DNA of 64,000 nt from Vibrio nereis NBRC 15637 (GCF_001591105.1 NZ_BCUD01000007.1:62001-126000); one strand, 5' to 3'; counted from the stretch's first letter, positions 36,889 through 47,467 are shown. Translations and numbers: made by a program. Notes: a model not told the origin generated them from the letters alone.

Positions 36889-38097
36889 ATGAATGTTTTA
36901 TTTGGCTTAATCGGTATCGCAGCACTGCTAGGGTGTGCAGTATTGCTATCAGAAAGTCGCAAGTCGATTAATTGGAAAACAGTGTCGCGTGCATTGTTAC
37001 TTCAAGTTGGTTTCGCCGCTTTAGTGCTTTATTTCCCTTGGGGGCAGGCAGCACTAACCAGTTTAAGTAGTGGTGTTTCTAGTCTATTGGGCTTTGCTGA
37101 TGAAGGTATCGGCTTCCTATTTGGAGACTTAGCCAATACTGGTTTTATTTTTGCTGTTCGCGTTCTTCCTATCATCATTTTCTTCAGTGCCCTCATCTCC
37201 GCCCTTTATTACTTAGGTATCATGCAAAAAGTCATCGAGTTTATCGGTGGTGGTATTCAAAAATTCCTTGGTACTAGTAAAGCTGAATCTCTCGTTGCAA
37301 CTGGTAACATCTTCCTTTCTCAGGGTGAATCTCCTCTTCTTGTTCGTCCGTTCTTATCTCGTATGACTCGCTCTGAATTGTTCGCTGTAATGGCTGGTGG
37401 TATGGCTTCGGTAGCGGGTAGTGTACTGGGTGGTTATGCTGGCTTAGGTGTGGAACTTAAATACCTAATCGCTGCAAGTTTTATGGCGGCGCCAGGCAGC
37501 TTGATGATGGCAAAGATCATTGTTCCTGAACGCGAAACGCCAATTGACCAATCTGATATTGAGATGGACAAAGCGCAAGAGAGCAACGTGATCGATGCTC
37601 TGGCAAGCGGTGCAATGAACGGCATGAAAGTGGCTGTTGCTGTTGGTACTATGTTGATTGCCTTCGTAAGTGTTATCGCGATGGTGAACACTGGCCTAGA
37701 AAGCCTCGGTGAAGTTGTGGGCTTTACGGGTGTGACGTTACAAGCTCTATTTGGTTATGTCTTTTCTCCTTTAGCATGGGTTATCGGTGTGCCAGCACAC
37801 GAAGTGCTAGCAGCAGGTTCATACATCGGTCAAAAGATTGTAATGAACGAGTTTGTTGCCTTTATTGATTTCGTCGAGAATAAAGCAATGTTGTCTGAGC
37901 ACAGCCAAGTGATCATCACTTTTGCATTGTGTGGTTTTGCCAATATTGGTTCGATTGCTATTCAGCTTGGCTCGATTGGTGTGATTGCTCCAGAGCGTCG
38001 CTCAGAAGTTGCAAATCTAGGTATTAGAGCAGTACTTGCAGGCACATTGGCTAACTTAATGAGTGCGTGTCTGGCAGGTATCTTTATCCTGATGTAA
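36889..38097 (+). CDS. Concentrative nucleoside transporter, NupC (CNT) family
   Basis: A 402-residue inner-membrane transporter importing nucleosides with H+ or Na+. Substrate-site signatures are SQGESPLLVRPFL (about 146-158) and GSYIGQKIVMNEFVAF (about 313-328). About ten membrane segments. The length fits NupC. A CRP site upstream fits the known catabolite control of nucleoside uptake. Confidence 0.95.
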   Translation: MNVLFGLIGIAALLGCAVLLSESRKSINWKTVSRALLLQVGFAALVLYFPWGQAALTSLSSGVSSLLGFADEGIGFLFGDLANTGFIFAVRVLPIIIFFSALISALYYLGIMQKVIEFIGGGIQKFLGTSKAESLVATGNIFLSQGESPLLVRPFLSRMTRSELFAVMAGGMASVAGSVLGGYAGLGVELKYLIAASFMAAPGSLMMAKIIVPERETPIDQSDIEMDKAQESNVIDALASGAMNGMKVAVAVGTMLIAFVSVIAMVNTGLESLGEVVGFTGVTLQALFGYVFSPLAWVIGVPAHEVLAAGSYIGQKIVMNEFVAFIDFVENKAMLSEHSQVIITFALCGFANIGSIAIQLGSIGVIAPERRSEVANLGIRAVLAGTLANLMSACLAGIFILM

Positions 38098-38126
38098 CTA
38101 AATTTGAACCTCATCAATTATTGTAT

Positions 38127-38156
38127 AGCCCGGCTGCCTTGGTAGTCGGGCTTTCT
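38127..38156 (+). terminator. Terminator after nupC
   Basis: AGCCCGGCTGCC/GGTAGTCGGGCT imperfect stem followed by TTCTTTT, about 30 bp past the stop. Confidence 0.85.
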
Positions 38157-38172
38157 TTTACAATGAGCGAGG

Positions 38173-38331
38173 TTGAATTATCGAACCACATTGCACGGCT
38201 TATCTGATCAACTGGATCAATTCGCTAATCTATGGGAAGTTAGCGCTAAAGCGGAATTAGCGAATGTCGATAACGCAAGTTTCAGTATTATTTTGGACCA
38301 AGTTGCAGAAATGCGTTCCCTAAAATCATAA
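38173..38331 (+). CDS. Possible small ORF (52 codons, TTG start) or decayed gene
   Basis: A frame open from about 38167 reads ...HGLSDQLDQFANLWEVSAKA..., ending MRSLKS, with a TTG at 38173 directly after GAGCGAGG. The helical, non-repetitive composition looks protein-like. However, the start is poor and another frame from ATG 38163 (MSEVELSNHIARLI, then stop) lines up as if a frameshift separated a head from this tail. It could be a relic. It lies 18 bp before the MscS gene. Confidence 0.3.
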   Translation: MNYRTTLHGLSDQLDQFANLWEVSAKAELANVDNASFSIILDQVAEMRSLKS

Positions 38332-38349
38332 TAAAAGTAGGAGTATAGA

Positions 38350-39201
38350 GTGGAGAAAGTATTGTCGGTTATCGATTTTCTTCTGACTCATAAAGTGGTT
38401 TTTACGGCACTGATCATCGTGCTGGTTTACATTCTTCGCCGATTTATTTTGTCTAAAATCCGAGGTGATGTCGCTTTTGTATCGGAAGAGCAGCGCAATT
38501 GGATGTCTCGGACTAAAAACGGCTCGTTTGCCTTATTGGTTATCCTACTTTTCATTCTATGGAAGTCAGAGATCAATGAGTTTGCATTATCGGTAACGGC
38601 GATTGCGGTTGCGATTGTTGTTGCATCCAAGGAAATCATTCTTTGCTTTACGGGGTCGATTCAACGCGCTAGTTCACGTTCTTTCCGTGTTGGTGACTGG
38701 ATAGAAGTCGGCAAAATATGCGGAGAGGTGATAGAACACAACCTGATGGCGACCGTGATCCAGGAAATCGATCTTTATCATGGGCAGTACAATTACACGG
38801 GTAAGACGGCAACACTCCCAAATAGTATGTTTTTTACCTATCCGGTAAAGAACCTCAATTTCATGAAGCGTTATGTTTTTCATAACTTCTCAATTGTGGT
38901 GCCTGATTTTGTGAACTTATACCCTTTGGTTACGCCGATGATGGAAAAAATCGACGGGCACATTCATTATTTCCATGAAGTTGCGAAGCGCTACAACACG
39001 GTGATAGAAAAGCATGCAGGTGTCGATCTACCAAGCTCAGAGCCACATATCCATATTACTAGCGCCTCAACGGGCGAGCAGGTGGTGCACTTTATGCTTT
39101 TTTGTCCAACCGATAAAGCTACGCATTTAGAGCAAGACATTCGTGCCGATTTTATGGCTCTGTATGAAGAGCGCTTTCCTAAAGATAACTCTAAAGAATA
39201 G
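38350..39201 (+). CDS. MscS-family mechanosensitive channel
   Basis: 283 residues with a GTG start at 38350 (TAGGAG upstream). Three N-terminal membrane helices (about 12-32, 57-75, 80-100). The pore-lining end is followed by the MscS beta-domain (RVGDWIEVGKICGEVIEHNLMATVIQEID, about 114-142, then TATLPNSMFFTYPVKN). Such channels open at osmotic downshock. It is shorter than large YbdG/MscM proteins and resembles the small cytosolic-tail types. Confidence 0.88.
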   Translation: MEKVLSVIDFLLTHKVVFTALIIVLVYILRRFILSKIRGDVAFVSEEQRNWMSRTKNGSFALLVILLFILWKSEINEFALSVTAIAVAIVVASKEIILCFTGSIQRASSRSFRVGDWIEVGKICGEVIEHNLMATVIQEIDLYHGQYNYTGKTATLPNSMFFTYPVKNLNFMKRYVFHNFSIVVPDFVNLYPLVTPMMEKIDGHIHYFHEVAKRYNTVIEKHAGVDLPSSEPHIHITSASTGEQVVHFMLFCPTDKATHLEQDIRADFMALYEERFPKDNSKE

Positions 39202-39245
39202 CGCCTTATTCAATACACGTTAACTTGCAATACCCGCAAAGCGTT

Positions 39246-39297
39246 AAGCCATTGCTGTTCTCAAATGACATTATGTTGAGAACGCCAATGGCTTTTA
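39246..39297 (+). terminator. Terminator after the MscS gene
   Basis: A long hairpin: AAGCCATTG pairs with CAATGGCTT, and inside it GTTCTCAA pairs with TTGAGAAC. TTTAGT follows. The remaining 170 bp before the protease gene show no feature. Confidence 0.85.
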
Positions 39298-39473
39298 GTG
39301 GTTATTTTGCAAGTTCTTTACATGTACTTTTTAAGTCCTCATGTTTATTTACTTACGTTTGCCGACTTTGCCGCAGACTTGAAAATATATGTTTGTAATC
39401 GTTCGCTTTTCTCAACAATACACATACATATAAGTTATATTTGCGCTTGGTTTCATAACAAGATGGCGTGGCT

Positions 39474-42224
39474 ATGCGAATTCTATTTTTCATCTTATCT
39501 TTATTCCTTGTTGGGTGCTCACAATTCAACCCATCGACACCGATTCAACCTGATCCGAATTGGACGTACGGTGTATTGGAGAATGGTGTTAGTTATCATA
39601 TTTATCCAAATGACAAGGAGCCAGTTTCACTGCGCCTGTACATGAATGTGGGGTCGATAAATGAAACCGATCAACAAAGAGGCTATGCCCACTTCTTGGA
39701 GCATATGGCGTTCAATGGCAGCACGCACTTTACGTCCAACGACGTTGTGAAAATGTTCGAGGAGTCCGGGTTATCTTTTGGGGCAGATATCAATGCTTAT
39801 ACCAGCTATTACGAAACCGTGTATAAGCTGGATTTGCCGAATGATGCGCAGCTGGACAATGGCCTTAAGTGGATGCGAGATATTGCTGATGGCCTGACTA
39901 TTTCAGCGAGTGAAGTTGAAAAAGAGAAAGGCGTTATTTTAGGTGAAATTCGTCGTAACCGACCAGAGAATAAAGGGTTTGCCGACAAATATTATGATCA
40001 CTTAATTGAAGGCACGGCTTTAGAGCACGCTGACGCGGTAGGAAATGTTGAGTCCGTTAACCGTGCTACTGCTAAATCCATAAGAGAGTTTTACGAGTAC
40101 TGGTACCAGCCGCACTATGCTGAAGTGATCATTACAGGTGACGTGGAAGTTAACCAAGCGCTTAAACTGATCCAAGCTCAGTTCTCTGATTGGGAAAAGA
40201 CAAGTACGGCACCAGAGAAAACGCCCCAAAAAGTTGATTTCGCACTGAAAGACTATGTGGATACGATAAACGCGTATGAATCTTCAAAGCTTACCCTGAT
40301 GTCATCGCTCAACCCAGTAAAACTGGAATCTCGTGAACAACTAATTGATTCTCTGTTTGATGAACTTGCGCTCGGTATTATCGACCAGAGGCTAACTTCT
40401 GTGTTTAATGACTCTGCATTTTCAGTACAGAACCTATTCGCAGGGCAAGTACCAATAAACGAAAATCAGGTGGCGGTGTATACCGTTTCTTTCACAGAAA
40501 AGGATCGTGAAAACGTTGAAAATCTATTCTTGGGTACATTATCTTCACTACGCGATTATGGTGTTCAAGAAAGAGATTTAGAGTCAGCGATTACTTATTA
40601 TAAGCAGCAACTTGAAGATTTAGACTATCACTGGGCTCAGAAAGACGCGGTCAGCCTTGCAGAGGATCGCAGTTGGGACTTATCTACCGAGCGAGTAAGT
40701 CAGTCAAAGCAAGATTATAAAGCAAGCCTTGGAGAGTTTATGTCCAAGGTAAATCTCGAACGAATCAATCAGAAGATAGAAACTCTTTTATCCGATGATC
40801 TTGTGGTATTGGTTGGCGTGAATGACAAAGCGACTCAGTCGGTTTCGAGCGCGCATGTTAATGACGTGAAGGCGCTCTTGGCCAAGCTGGGTAAAAAGCC
40901 ACTAAACGCTTCGAGTGATATTGCAGAGCTTGTTGAACCGCCTCAGCCTGGTCAAATCATTAAACAGTATAAGAATGGACAGGGCTTCCATATCTGGGAG
41001 CTTTCTAATGGTGTAGAAGTTTGGCTTGAACAAGACAAAAAAGCCGAAGAGCACGTCAACGTTATTTATGTCAGTCAGGGAGGTAGAGCTGCATTACCTC
41101 CAGAGCTATTCGCCGCTCAAGAGTTTGCAATTCCTGTTGTGATCAGCAGTGGTATCGGTGGGTTTAAAGGTCCGGACTTTGATGCGTACTTAAAACGTAA
41201 CAACATTCACGTTTTTCCGTTTATTAATTTTACTCATCATGGCATTGACCTTGGCGCTAAGCGAGATAACTTAGCGGATGCGTTTAAAGTGCTTTATAAC
41301 ATTGCAACCAATATTAATGTTGATCAAAGGCAGATACAGAAAACCCAGCGTAAAACGTATCAAGATCTAGAACGCTATGTCGCCACACCAATTGGTCAGT
41401 GGCAGCGAGCGATTAACAAAAATAGTTACTTACCCCACAGCCGCCACTATTTTCTTTCAGCTCCAGATTACACATCGGTGACTGAGGAGAAAATTCGTCA
41501 GGTTCATCAGGATCTGTTCGGTAAAAATCGGGGTAACAAATTATTGATTATTGGTGATCTTCAGCCAAATGATATGACTTCATTGTTGCGTCAGTATATT
41601 GCTTCTATGCCACTTGAACGTACTGAAAAACCAAACTTCCAAGTGGCTTACAATCCGGCGCCTGAATCTGAGATAGAACTGCCGATCTATGATGAGAAGA
41701 GCAGTTTGTACTTGGTTCGAATCACGAATCCCAACGTTTCAGACACGTCAGTGAAAACAGTGTTCATGGATGACATGTTGCAAAAGTTGCTGTTTAAGCG
41801 TTTGAACGAATATGTACGTGAAGAACTGAGCTTAGATTACGCGCCCGATGCTTACAGTGTGAGGCAGGACCAAGAACCAAGTACAGATTGGTTTATAGAA
41901 GCCCAAGTAGCCCCACAAGACTTGGCTAAGATACAGCAAGCGATTGGTGTTGCGATTGAGGAAATGAAGGAAGGCGTCAGCCAAAAAGAGTTTGATACTG
42001 CTGCTAAGCAAGTCGCGGTTTCTTTGCAATATCTTAAAGACGATGCAGCCGAAAGAGCGTGGTTTTATGCCCGCTATCTCGCGCATGGATACGGTGTAGG
42101 TGCTTTAAAAGATGTGCAAAAAACGGTCGAATCTATCACCGTAGACGACTTAAACCAAAGAATAGAGGAATCATTTGGTTCGTCGACAATGATAAGTAAA
42201 TACAGCTTAACGCCAGAAAAATAA
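39474..42224 (+). CDS. M16-family zinc peptidase, lipoprotein (PqqL/insulinase-like)
   Basis: About 916 residues. The lipoprotein signal ends LFLVGC (Cys about residue 15), so it is anchored in the envelope. The inverted zinc motif is HFLEH (residues 73-77), with the distal Glu expected near 150 (KGVILGEIRR region). A C-terminal inactive M16 half follows, as in two-domain M16 proteases. It probably degrades peptides in the periplasm. The start ATG 39474 places the signal peptide normally; an in-frame GTG lies six bases upstream. Confidence 0.92.
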   Translation: MRILFFILSLFLVGCSQFNPSTPIQPDPNWTYGVLENGVSYHIYPNDKEPVSLRLYMNVGSINETDQQRGYAHFLEHMAFNGSTHFTSNDVVKMFEESGLSFGADINAYTSYYETVYKLDLPNDAQLDNGLKWMRDIADGLTISASEVEKEKGVILGEIRRNRPENKGFADKYYDHLIEGTALEHADAVGNVESVNRATAKSIREFYEYWYQPHYAEVIITGDVEVNQALKLIQAQFSDWEKTSTAPEKTPQKVDFALKDYVDTINAYESSKLTLMSSLNPVKLESREQLIDSLFDELALGIIDQRLTSVFNDSAFSVQNLFAGQVPINENQVAVYTVSFTEKDRENVENLFLGTLSSLRDYGVQERDLESAITYYKQQLEDLDYHWAQKDAVSLAEDRSWDLSTERVSQSKQDYKASLGEFMSKVNLERINQKIETLLSDDLVVLVGVNDKATQSVSSAHVNDVKALLAKLGKKPLNASSDIAELVEPPQPGQIIKQYKNGQGFHIWELSNGVEVWLEQDKKAEEHVNVIYVSQGGRAALPPELFAAQEFAIPVVISSGIGGFKGPDFDAYLKRNNIHVFPFINFTHHGIDLGAKRDNLADAFKVLYNIATNINVDQRQIQKTQRKTYQDLERYVATPIGQWQRAINKNSYLPHSRHYFLSAPDYTSVTEEKIRQVHQDLFGKNRGNKLLIIGDLQPNDMTSLLRQYIASMPLERTEKPNFQVAYNPAPESEIELPIYDEKSSLYLVRITNPNVSDTSVKTVFMDDMLQKLLFKRLNEYVREELSLDYAPDAYSVRQDQEPSTDWFIEAQVAPQDLAKIQQAIGVAIEEMKEGVSQKEFDTAAKQVAVSLQYLKDDAAERAWFYARYLAHGYGVGALKDVQKTVESITVDDLNQRIEESFGSSTMISKYSLTPEK

Positions 42225-42238
42225 ACAATAAATATGTT

Positions 42239-42270
42239 TAACGGCCGCCTAACTAATTAGGCGGCCGTTT
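42239..42270. terminator. Bidirectional terminator
   Basis: ACGGCCGCCTAA/TTAGGCGGCCGT perfect 12-bp stem with loop CTAA, followed by TTTTT. It lies between the convergent M16 and hydrolase genes. Confidence 0.93.
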
Positions 42271-42891
42271 TTAATCGTGAAGGAAAGTATCGTGATGAAT
42301 AAAGTGATCGATTTGTTTAGGCACGAATGAGCTATAAATGAGACTGGTATGGCTGCTAGGAGTAGAAATATGGTCGGTCATACCTTCAATCGTGGTTTCT
42401 TCTACCGTAACTGTGCCGTCCGATGGTTTGCGTTTATCCATTAAAAAGAGCGCTCGCGCACCGATAGGAACAGTGCCTGCAATACTGCCAAGTTTTTGTG
42501 GGTAATTCCAGCGGCTACTATGCTCTTGCAGCCCAAAGTGAGGTGAGTTGCCGAGAATAGTCCCCATACCTAGATCTTGAATTCTCGTGACAATGGATGC
42601 CCCCCTCATCGGTGATCCCAGCGTAACCACGTGTGAAATACACTCTTCAGAATGTTTCCTTGAGTCTAAATACTGCTTGATGATTAACCCACCTAAACTA
42701 TGGCCGACCAGTATGTTACGCCCATGATCGCTTAATGCGTGATCAATCGAGCTAAAAAGGCGGTGGGGGTTAATCGCTACGCTGTTATAGGTGATAACCT
42801 GAGTTTCGTATCCGAGATTTTTTAGCTTTTGGCTTAGCGGCTGCATCACCATGCCGTGCATGTACAGCCCATGTAATATGATGATTTTCAT
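42271..42891 (-). CDS. Alpha/beta hydrolase (lipase/esterase-like)
   Basis: 206 residues. The oxyanion segment is ILHGLYMHG. The nucleophile elbow is GHSLGG (Ser about 64). The acid is probably the Asp in KPSDGTV (about 157), and the His is in SSHTSLI (about 180). There is no signal peptide. It resembles small PGAP1/lipase-like cytoplasmic hydrolases. Substrate unknown. Confidence 0.87.
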   Translation of the reverse strand: MKIIILHGLYMHGMVMQPLSQKLKNLGYETQVITYNSVAINPHRLFSSIDHALSDHGRNILVGHSLGGLIIKQYLDSRKHSEECISHVVTLGSPMRGASIVTRIQDLGMGTILGNSPHFGLQEHSSRWNYPQKLGSIAGTVPIGARALFLMDKRKPSDGTVTVEETTIEGMTDHISTPSSHTSLIYSSFVPKQIDHFIHHDTFLHD

Positions 42892-42934
42892 ACAACGCTC
42901 CTAGGCACTAATAGCAATAAGATACGCTTTTTAT

Positions 42935-43165
42935 CTAGTTTTGATCTAGGGCAAAAGTGTATTGTTTATGAAAATTGTCACACAACTGAATCAATTTAGA
43001 TACTCCATTCGGTATTTTTTCTTGAAAATCAAATGTTTTACTCCGCAATAAAATTCGAATAATTAGTTGTTGATGCAAAATAACTCTGTGGCTTTTGCGT
43101 AAATCTGTAATCTGTTTGCGAGTTAATTTGAAGTTTCTCACTTTAATAGGTGTCAAACACGGCAT
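42935..43165 (-). pseudogene. Possible transposase remnant (IS630-like N-terminus)
   Basis: A 76-codon frame starting MPCLTPIKVRNFKLTRKQITD with CGGGAAT before the ATG. LTRKQITDLRKSHR followed by IIRILLRSKT recalls the N-terminal helix-turn-helix of IS630-type transposases (LT..Q...L...HR...RIKA.LLL). There is no catalytic part and no terminal repeat. It could be a chance ORF. The rest of the 42892-43258 gap holds the chitinase promoter region with no clear regulatory site. Confidence 0.3.
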
Positions 43166-43258
43166 ATTCCCGCAAGTTGTTTTATGAGAAGAATAAAGCT
43201 TTCAGAGTAAGGACTGGAAGTTTAATTCCTGTTAAACAACAACTTAAGGAAATGACAA

Positions 43259-46200
43259 ATGCGCTTACATCGAGCAAAAGTGTCTAAGAGTATTTTTACT
43301 CTGAGCACTTTGACGGCGTCGTGCCTAATGGCATTTAACAGCTATGCAGCGGTTGACTGTTCCTCATTGGATGAATGGCAGGCAAGTGCCGTTTATACTG
43401 GTGGTGATAAGGTTCAACACAATGGGTCGGCTTATCAAGCTAACTACTGGACACGTAATAACAATCCAGAACAGTTCTCTGGAAACTACGCAGAGTGGAA
43501 ATTGCTGGATAACTGTTCTACTGGTGGAGATACTGGGACGCCAACCAATACAGCTCCGTCAGTAACGTTAACTTCTCCTTCTGCTTCAGACTCTCTTGTG
43601 ACTGGTGATGTTATTGCTCTTGCGGCTAATGCATCAGACAGTGATGGTACAGTGGCGAAAGTTGAGTTCCTTGTTGATGGCGTAGTAGTTGGCGAGGCGA
43701 CAAATGCACCTTACAGCGTGGCTTGGACAGCTGTTTCTGGTAACCATCAAATCAGTGCCATTGCTTACGATGATAAAGGATTGGCAAGCGATGTCAGCTT
43801 AGCGTCTGTCACTGTTTCAGACAGTACAGTACCAGGGAATGAAGCACCAACCGTGTCTATCGCACTTTCGGCCAATAGTGTGGATGTCGGTGGTGTAGTT
43901 ACCTTTACTGCCGATGCAGCGGATGCTGACGGTAGTGTTGATAAAGTGGATTTCTATGTGGCTGGTGCTTTAGTAGGGACAGCGGCAACCGCGCCTTACA
44001 CACTAGACTACACCGCGACTAAAGCCGGCTCTTTGGCTGTCTATGCGCGAGTAACGGATAATCTGGGTGCAACCACAGATTCTGCGTTAAGTACGCTAAA
44101 AGTTATTGGCGCAGCTACCGCTAGTAACTGTCGCCCTGATGGCCTGTATCAAACAGAAGGTGTCAACGTACCTTACTGTTCGATTTATGACGAAGAAGGC
44201 CGTGAGAAGATGGGTGCGGATCACCCACGCCGTGTTATCGGCTACTTTACAAGCTGGCGCTCAGGTGATGACGATCAAACCGCTTACCTAGTGAAAGACA
44301 TTCCTTGGGAACAGCTTACTCACATCAATTACGCCTTCGTGAGCATCGGCTCTGACGGTAAAGTGAATGTTGGTGACGTAAACGATCCAAATAACCCTGC
44401 AACAGGTAAAGAGTGGGCTGGTGTAGAAGTCGACCCAACTTTAGGCTTTAAAGGTCACTTAGGTGCACTTGCTACTTACAAGAAGAAGCATGACGTTAAG
44501 ACCCTGATCTCTATCGGTGGTTGGGCAGAAACGGGTGGTCACTTCGGTGCGAACGGTGACCGTATTGCAGACGGTGGTTTCTACACCATGACAACCAACG
44601 CAGATGGTTCTATTAACCACGCTGGTATCGAGAAATTCGCGACGTCTGCAGTCGAATTTATCCGTAAGTACCAGTTTGACGGTGTAGACATCGACTACGA
44701 ATACCCAACTTCAATGGCTGGTGCGGGTAACCCATACGATAAAGAGTTCATGGAGCCACGTCGTAAGTACCTATGGGCATCTTACCAAGAGCTAATGAAA
44801 GTGCTACGTGAGAAGTTGGATGCAGCTTCTGCACAAGACGGCACTCACTACATGCTGACCATCGCGTCACCATCTTCAGGTTACCTACTACGTGGTATGG
44901 AAACATTCGACGTAACTAAGTACCTAGACTACGTAAACATCATGTCTTACGACTTGCACGGTGCTTGGAACGACCACGTTGGTCACAACGCGGCACTGTA
45001 CGATACAGGTAAAGACTCTGAGCTAGCACAGTGGAACGTATACGGTACTGCTGCATACGGCGGCATCGGTTACCTAAACACTGACTGGGCTTACCACTAC
45101 TTCCGTGGTTCTATGCCTGCAGGCCGAATTAACATTGGTGTACCTTACTATACTCGTGGTTGGCAAGGTGTCACTGGCGGTGAAAACGGTCTTTGGGGCC
45201 GCGCAGCACTTCCTAACCAAGCAGAGTGTCAACCAGGTACAGGTGAAGGTGAGAAGAACAACTGTGGTAACGGCGCAATTGGTATCGACAACATGTGGCA
45301 CGACCTTGACCCACAAGGCAAGGAAATGGGCGCAGGTTCGAACCCAATGTGGCACGCGAAGAACCTAGAAAAAGGCATCTGGGGTTCTTATGCTGAAGCA
45401 TATGGTCTAAACCCAACAACTGATCCTTCAGACAAGCTAACAGGTACGTATACACGTCACTACGACTCAGTCGCTGTTGCTCCGTGGTTGTGGAACGCTG
45501 AGAAGAGCGTATTCCTATCAACGGAAGATAAAGAATCGATCAACGTGAAAGCTGATTACGTTATCGACAAAGAAATCGGCGGTATCATGTTCTGGGAACT
45601 TGCGGGTGACTATAACTGTTACGTACTGGATGCTAACGGCAACCGCACAGGAATTGATACCACAGAGCAAGCTTGTGCAGCTGGAAGCGGTGAGTACCAC
45701 ATGGGTAACACCATGACTAAGGCAATTTACGACAAGTTTAAATCTGCTACGCCATACGGCAATAAGGTAGCGACAGGTGCGATCCCGACTGAAGCGGTTG
45801 ATATTACGGTGAGCGTTGGTGGCTTTAAAGTGGGCGATCAAAACTACCCGATCAACCCTAAGATCACTTTCACGAACAATACAGGTCAAGCTATCCCTGG
45901 TGGAACTGAGTTCCAATTTGATATTCCGGTATCAGCACCAGATAACGCGAAAGATCAATCAGGTGGCGGCTTGAAAGTGATTGCTTCTGGTCATACTCGC
46001 GCGAACAACGTTGGCGGTCTTGACGGCCCAATGCACCGCGTGGCGTTCTCACTACCATCATGGAAAGATCTTCCAGCAGGCGGTACGTATGAGTTGGATA
46101 TGGTGTACTACCTACCAATCTCTGGCCCGGCAAACTACAGCGTCAACATCAATGGTGTGGATTACGCGTTTAAGTCAGAGCAACCAGACTTACCAGTCGC

Positions 46201-46438
46201 TGATCTTTCAGGCTCGACGGGTGGCGACACTGGCGGTGGTGATACCGGTGGTGGCGATACAGGCGGTGGTACGACAGATCCAGGTAAAGTCGTTACTTGG
46301 GTTCCTGGTAGCACGCAAGTGAGCAACGGAACGACGGTTTCATACAATGGTAAATGCTTCTTGGCTAAGAACAACCCAGGAGTATGGGAGTCTCCAACTC
46401 AAACCAATTGGTTCTGGGAAGAAGTAACATGTCCATAA
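43259..46438 (+). CDS. Secreted GH18 chitinase/chitodextrinase with chitin-binding modules at both ends
   Basis: 1059 residues. Sec signal peptide (about 1-30, ending NSYA). CBM5/12-type chitin-binding module (about 33-86, [17 protein letters not shown]). Two bacterial Ig-like domains (about 93-190 and 195-284). GH18 barrel (about 320-830) with intact DGVDIDYE (474-481; E481 is the acid). A beta-sandwich domain (about 835-975). A Gly/Thr/Asp linker, and a second CBM5/12 module (about 1008-1059, [20 protein letters not shown]). The length and layout match chitodextrinase EndoI-type enzymes as well as chitinases. It supplies chitin oligomers to Vibrio metabolism. Confidence 0.96.
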   Translation: MRLHRAKVSKSIFTLSTLTASCLMAFNSYAAVDCSSLDEWQASAVYTGGDKVQHNGSAYQANYWTRNNNPEQFSGNYAEWKLLDNCSTGGDTGTPTNTAPSVTLTSPSASDSLVTGDVIALAANASDSDGTVAKVEFLVDGVVVGEATNAPYSVAWTAVSGNHQISAIAYDDKGLASDVSLASVTVSDSTVPGNEAPTVSIALSANSVDVGGVVTFTADAADADGSVDKVDFYVAGALVGTAATAPYTLDYTATKAGSLAVYARVTDNLGATTDSALSTLKVIGAATASNCRPDGLYQTEGVNVPYCSIYDEEGREKMGADHPRRVIGYFTSWRSGDDDQTAYLVKDIPWEQLTHINYAFVSIGSDGKVNVGDVNDPNNPATGKEWAGVEVDPTLGFKGHLGALATYKKKHDVKTLISIGGWAETGGHFGANGDRIADGGFYTMTTNADGSINHAGIEKFATSAVEFIRKYQFDGVDIDYEYPTSMAGAGNPYDKEFMEPRRKYLWASYQELMKVLREKLDAASAQDGTHYMLTIASPSSGYLLRGMETFDVTKYLDYVNIMSYDLHGAWNDHVGHNAALYDTGKDSELAQWNVYGTAAYGGIGYLNTDWAYHYFRGSMPAGRINIGVPYYTRGWQGVTGGENGLWGRAALPNQAECQPGTGEGEKNNCGNGAIGIDNMWHDLDPQGKEMGAGSNPMWHAKNLEKGIWGSYAEAYGLNPTTDPSDKLTGTYTRHYDSVAVAPWLWNAEKSVFLSTEDKESINVKADYVIDKEIGGIMFWELAGDYNCYVLDANGNRTGIDTTEQACAAGSGEYHMGNTMTKAIYDKFKSATPYGNKVATGAIPTEAVDITVSVGGFKVGDQNYPINPKITFTNNTGQAIPGGTEFQFDIPVSAPDNAKDQSGGGLKVIASGHTRANNVGGLDGPMHRVAFSLPSWKDLPAGGTYELDMVYYLPISGPANYSVNINGVDYAFKSEQPDLPVADLSGSTGGDTGGGDTGGGDTGGGTTDPGKVVTWVPGSTQVSNGTTVSYNGKCFLAKNNPGVWESPTQTNWFWEEVTCP

Positions 46439-46485
46439 TGAGTGGCACCTGCTAAGCGGCTAGCTTTTTAGGTAACTCAGCATAA

Positions 46486-46519
46486 CAAAGAGCCCTACTC
46501 ACCAGAGTAGGGCTCTTTT
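46486..46519 (+). terminator. Terminator after the chitinase gene
   Basis: AAAGAGCCCTACTC/GAGTAGGGCTCTTTT stem with loop ACCA. The remaining gap to 46755 is AT-rich with no further feature seen. Confidence 0.95.
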
Positions 46520-46755
46520 ATTTCCAGCTAACCAAGTTGCTTATTTTAGATGGTTTCACTGCAATTTGTTTCAATTTTCTACCTTTCAACTTCTAATGTC
46601 AGCTTTTGTAAAATAACTGTCAAAGTGCTCATTTATTAACCGTTGCATATTGAGAGACTGATGGTCGAGTCAGTATAGTGGCCCTCGTTTTATCGATTTA
46701 CAAAATTATTACTTGTGTTTTATTCGGCAAACTCATTATTTGAGAGGAAGGTCGT

Positions 46756-46794
46756 ATGAAACACGTATTTAACACCATTTTATTTTATTGCTAG
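46756..46794 (+). CDS. Twelve-codon upstream ORF before the CAP lipoprotein
   Basis: MKHVFNTILFYC, preceded by a strong ribosome site (GAGGAAGG, spacing 5). It ends 7 bp before the lipoprotein ATG, whose own ribosome site is just AGG in the ORF's stop region. The arrangement suggests a leader peptide with translational coupling. It could also be a decayed earlier start. Confidence 0.5.
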   Translation: MKHVFNTILFYC

Positions 46795-46801
46795 GTTTAT
46801 T

Positions 46802-47410
46802 ATGAAAGTTGCTCCTTTATTCTTGTTGTCTGCGTTAGTGCTTACGGGATGCGGTGGGTCAGATGGCGGCTCGTCCAGTTCCGATACAGGCTCAACCAGT
46901 AGTAATATGTCTGGCGGTAGCACGACGAACCCTGTACCAGATTCAGGGGGCAATACAGGTACAACGACGCCAGTCGCACCACCTCAATCCAACGAATTTG
47001 CTGATTTAATGCTATATGCGGTGAACCAAGCGCGTTCAACGCAACAAAACTGTGGTGGTGACATTATGCCCGCAGTTCCAGCCCTGACTTGGGATTACAG
47101 TTTAGAGTCGGCTGCTTATGCGCACTCAAGTGATATGGCTAATGCTGATTTTATGGATCACACGGGATCTGACGGTAGCTCACCAGGTGATCGAATCTCT
47201 GCAACTGGGTACGAATTCAGTGCTTGGGCTGAGAATGTGGCTGCAGGCCAGCAAAGTATTGATGAAGTCATGGCATCTTGGTTGTCTAGCCCGGGGCACT
47301 GCAAAAATATTATGAGCAGCAGTGTGACGCAACTGGGTGCTGCTGCAGTTGAAAATGCAGATACCCGTTATGGAATTTACTGGACGCAAGTATTTGCTCG
47401 CCCTTTATAA
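46802..47410 (+). CDS. CAP/SCP-domain lipoprotein
   Basis: 202 residues. The lipobox is VLTGCGG (Cys 17). A Ser/Gly/Thr/Pro-rich linker (about 20-62) is followed by a CAP (SCP/PR1) domain (about 65-200). The domain has AYAHSSDMAN, DHTGSDGSSPGDRI, WAENVAAG and WLSSPGHCKNIM, including the His/Glu cavity residues. It is surface or periplasmic; in bacteria these domains bind lipids or have unclear roles. The preceding chitinase has its own terminator. Confidence 0.92.
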   Translation: MKVAPLFLLSALVLTGCGGSDGGSSSSDTGSTSSNMSGGSTTNPVPDSGGNTGTTTPVAPPQSNEFADLMLYAVNQARSTQQNCGGDIMPAVPALTWDYSLESAAYAHSSDMANADFMDHTGSDGSSPGDRISATGYEFSAWAENVAAGQQSIDEVMASWLSSPGHCKNIMSSSVTQLGAAAVENADTRYGIYWTQVFARPL

Positions 47411-47431
47411 GCGATTATTCCCTTATCTTCC

Positions 47432-47467
47432 TACAGGCTCTGATTTCCATCAGGGCCTGTTTTTTAA
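47432..47467 (+). terminator. Terminator after the CAP lipoprotein gene
   Basis: ACAGGCTCTGAT/ATCAGGGCCTGT stem with one mismatch region, then TTTTTT. Confidence 0.88.

Noticed and set aside
45074..45916. Several antisense ORFs inside the chitinase
   Set aside because: They oppose the catalytic barrel, which is under clear coding constraint; no independent evidence.
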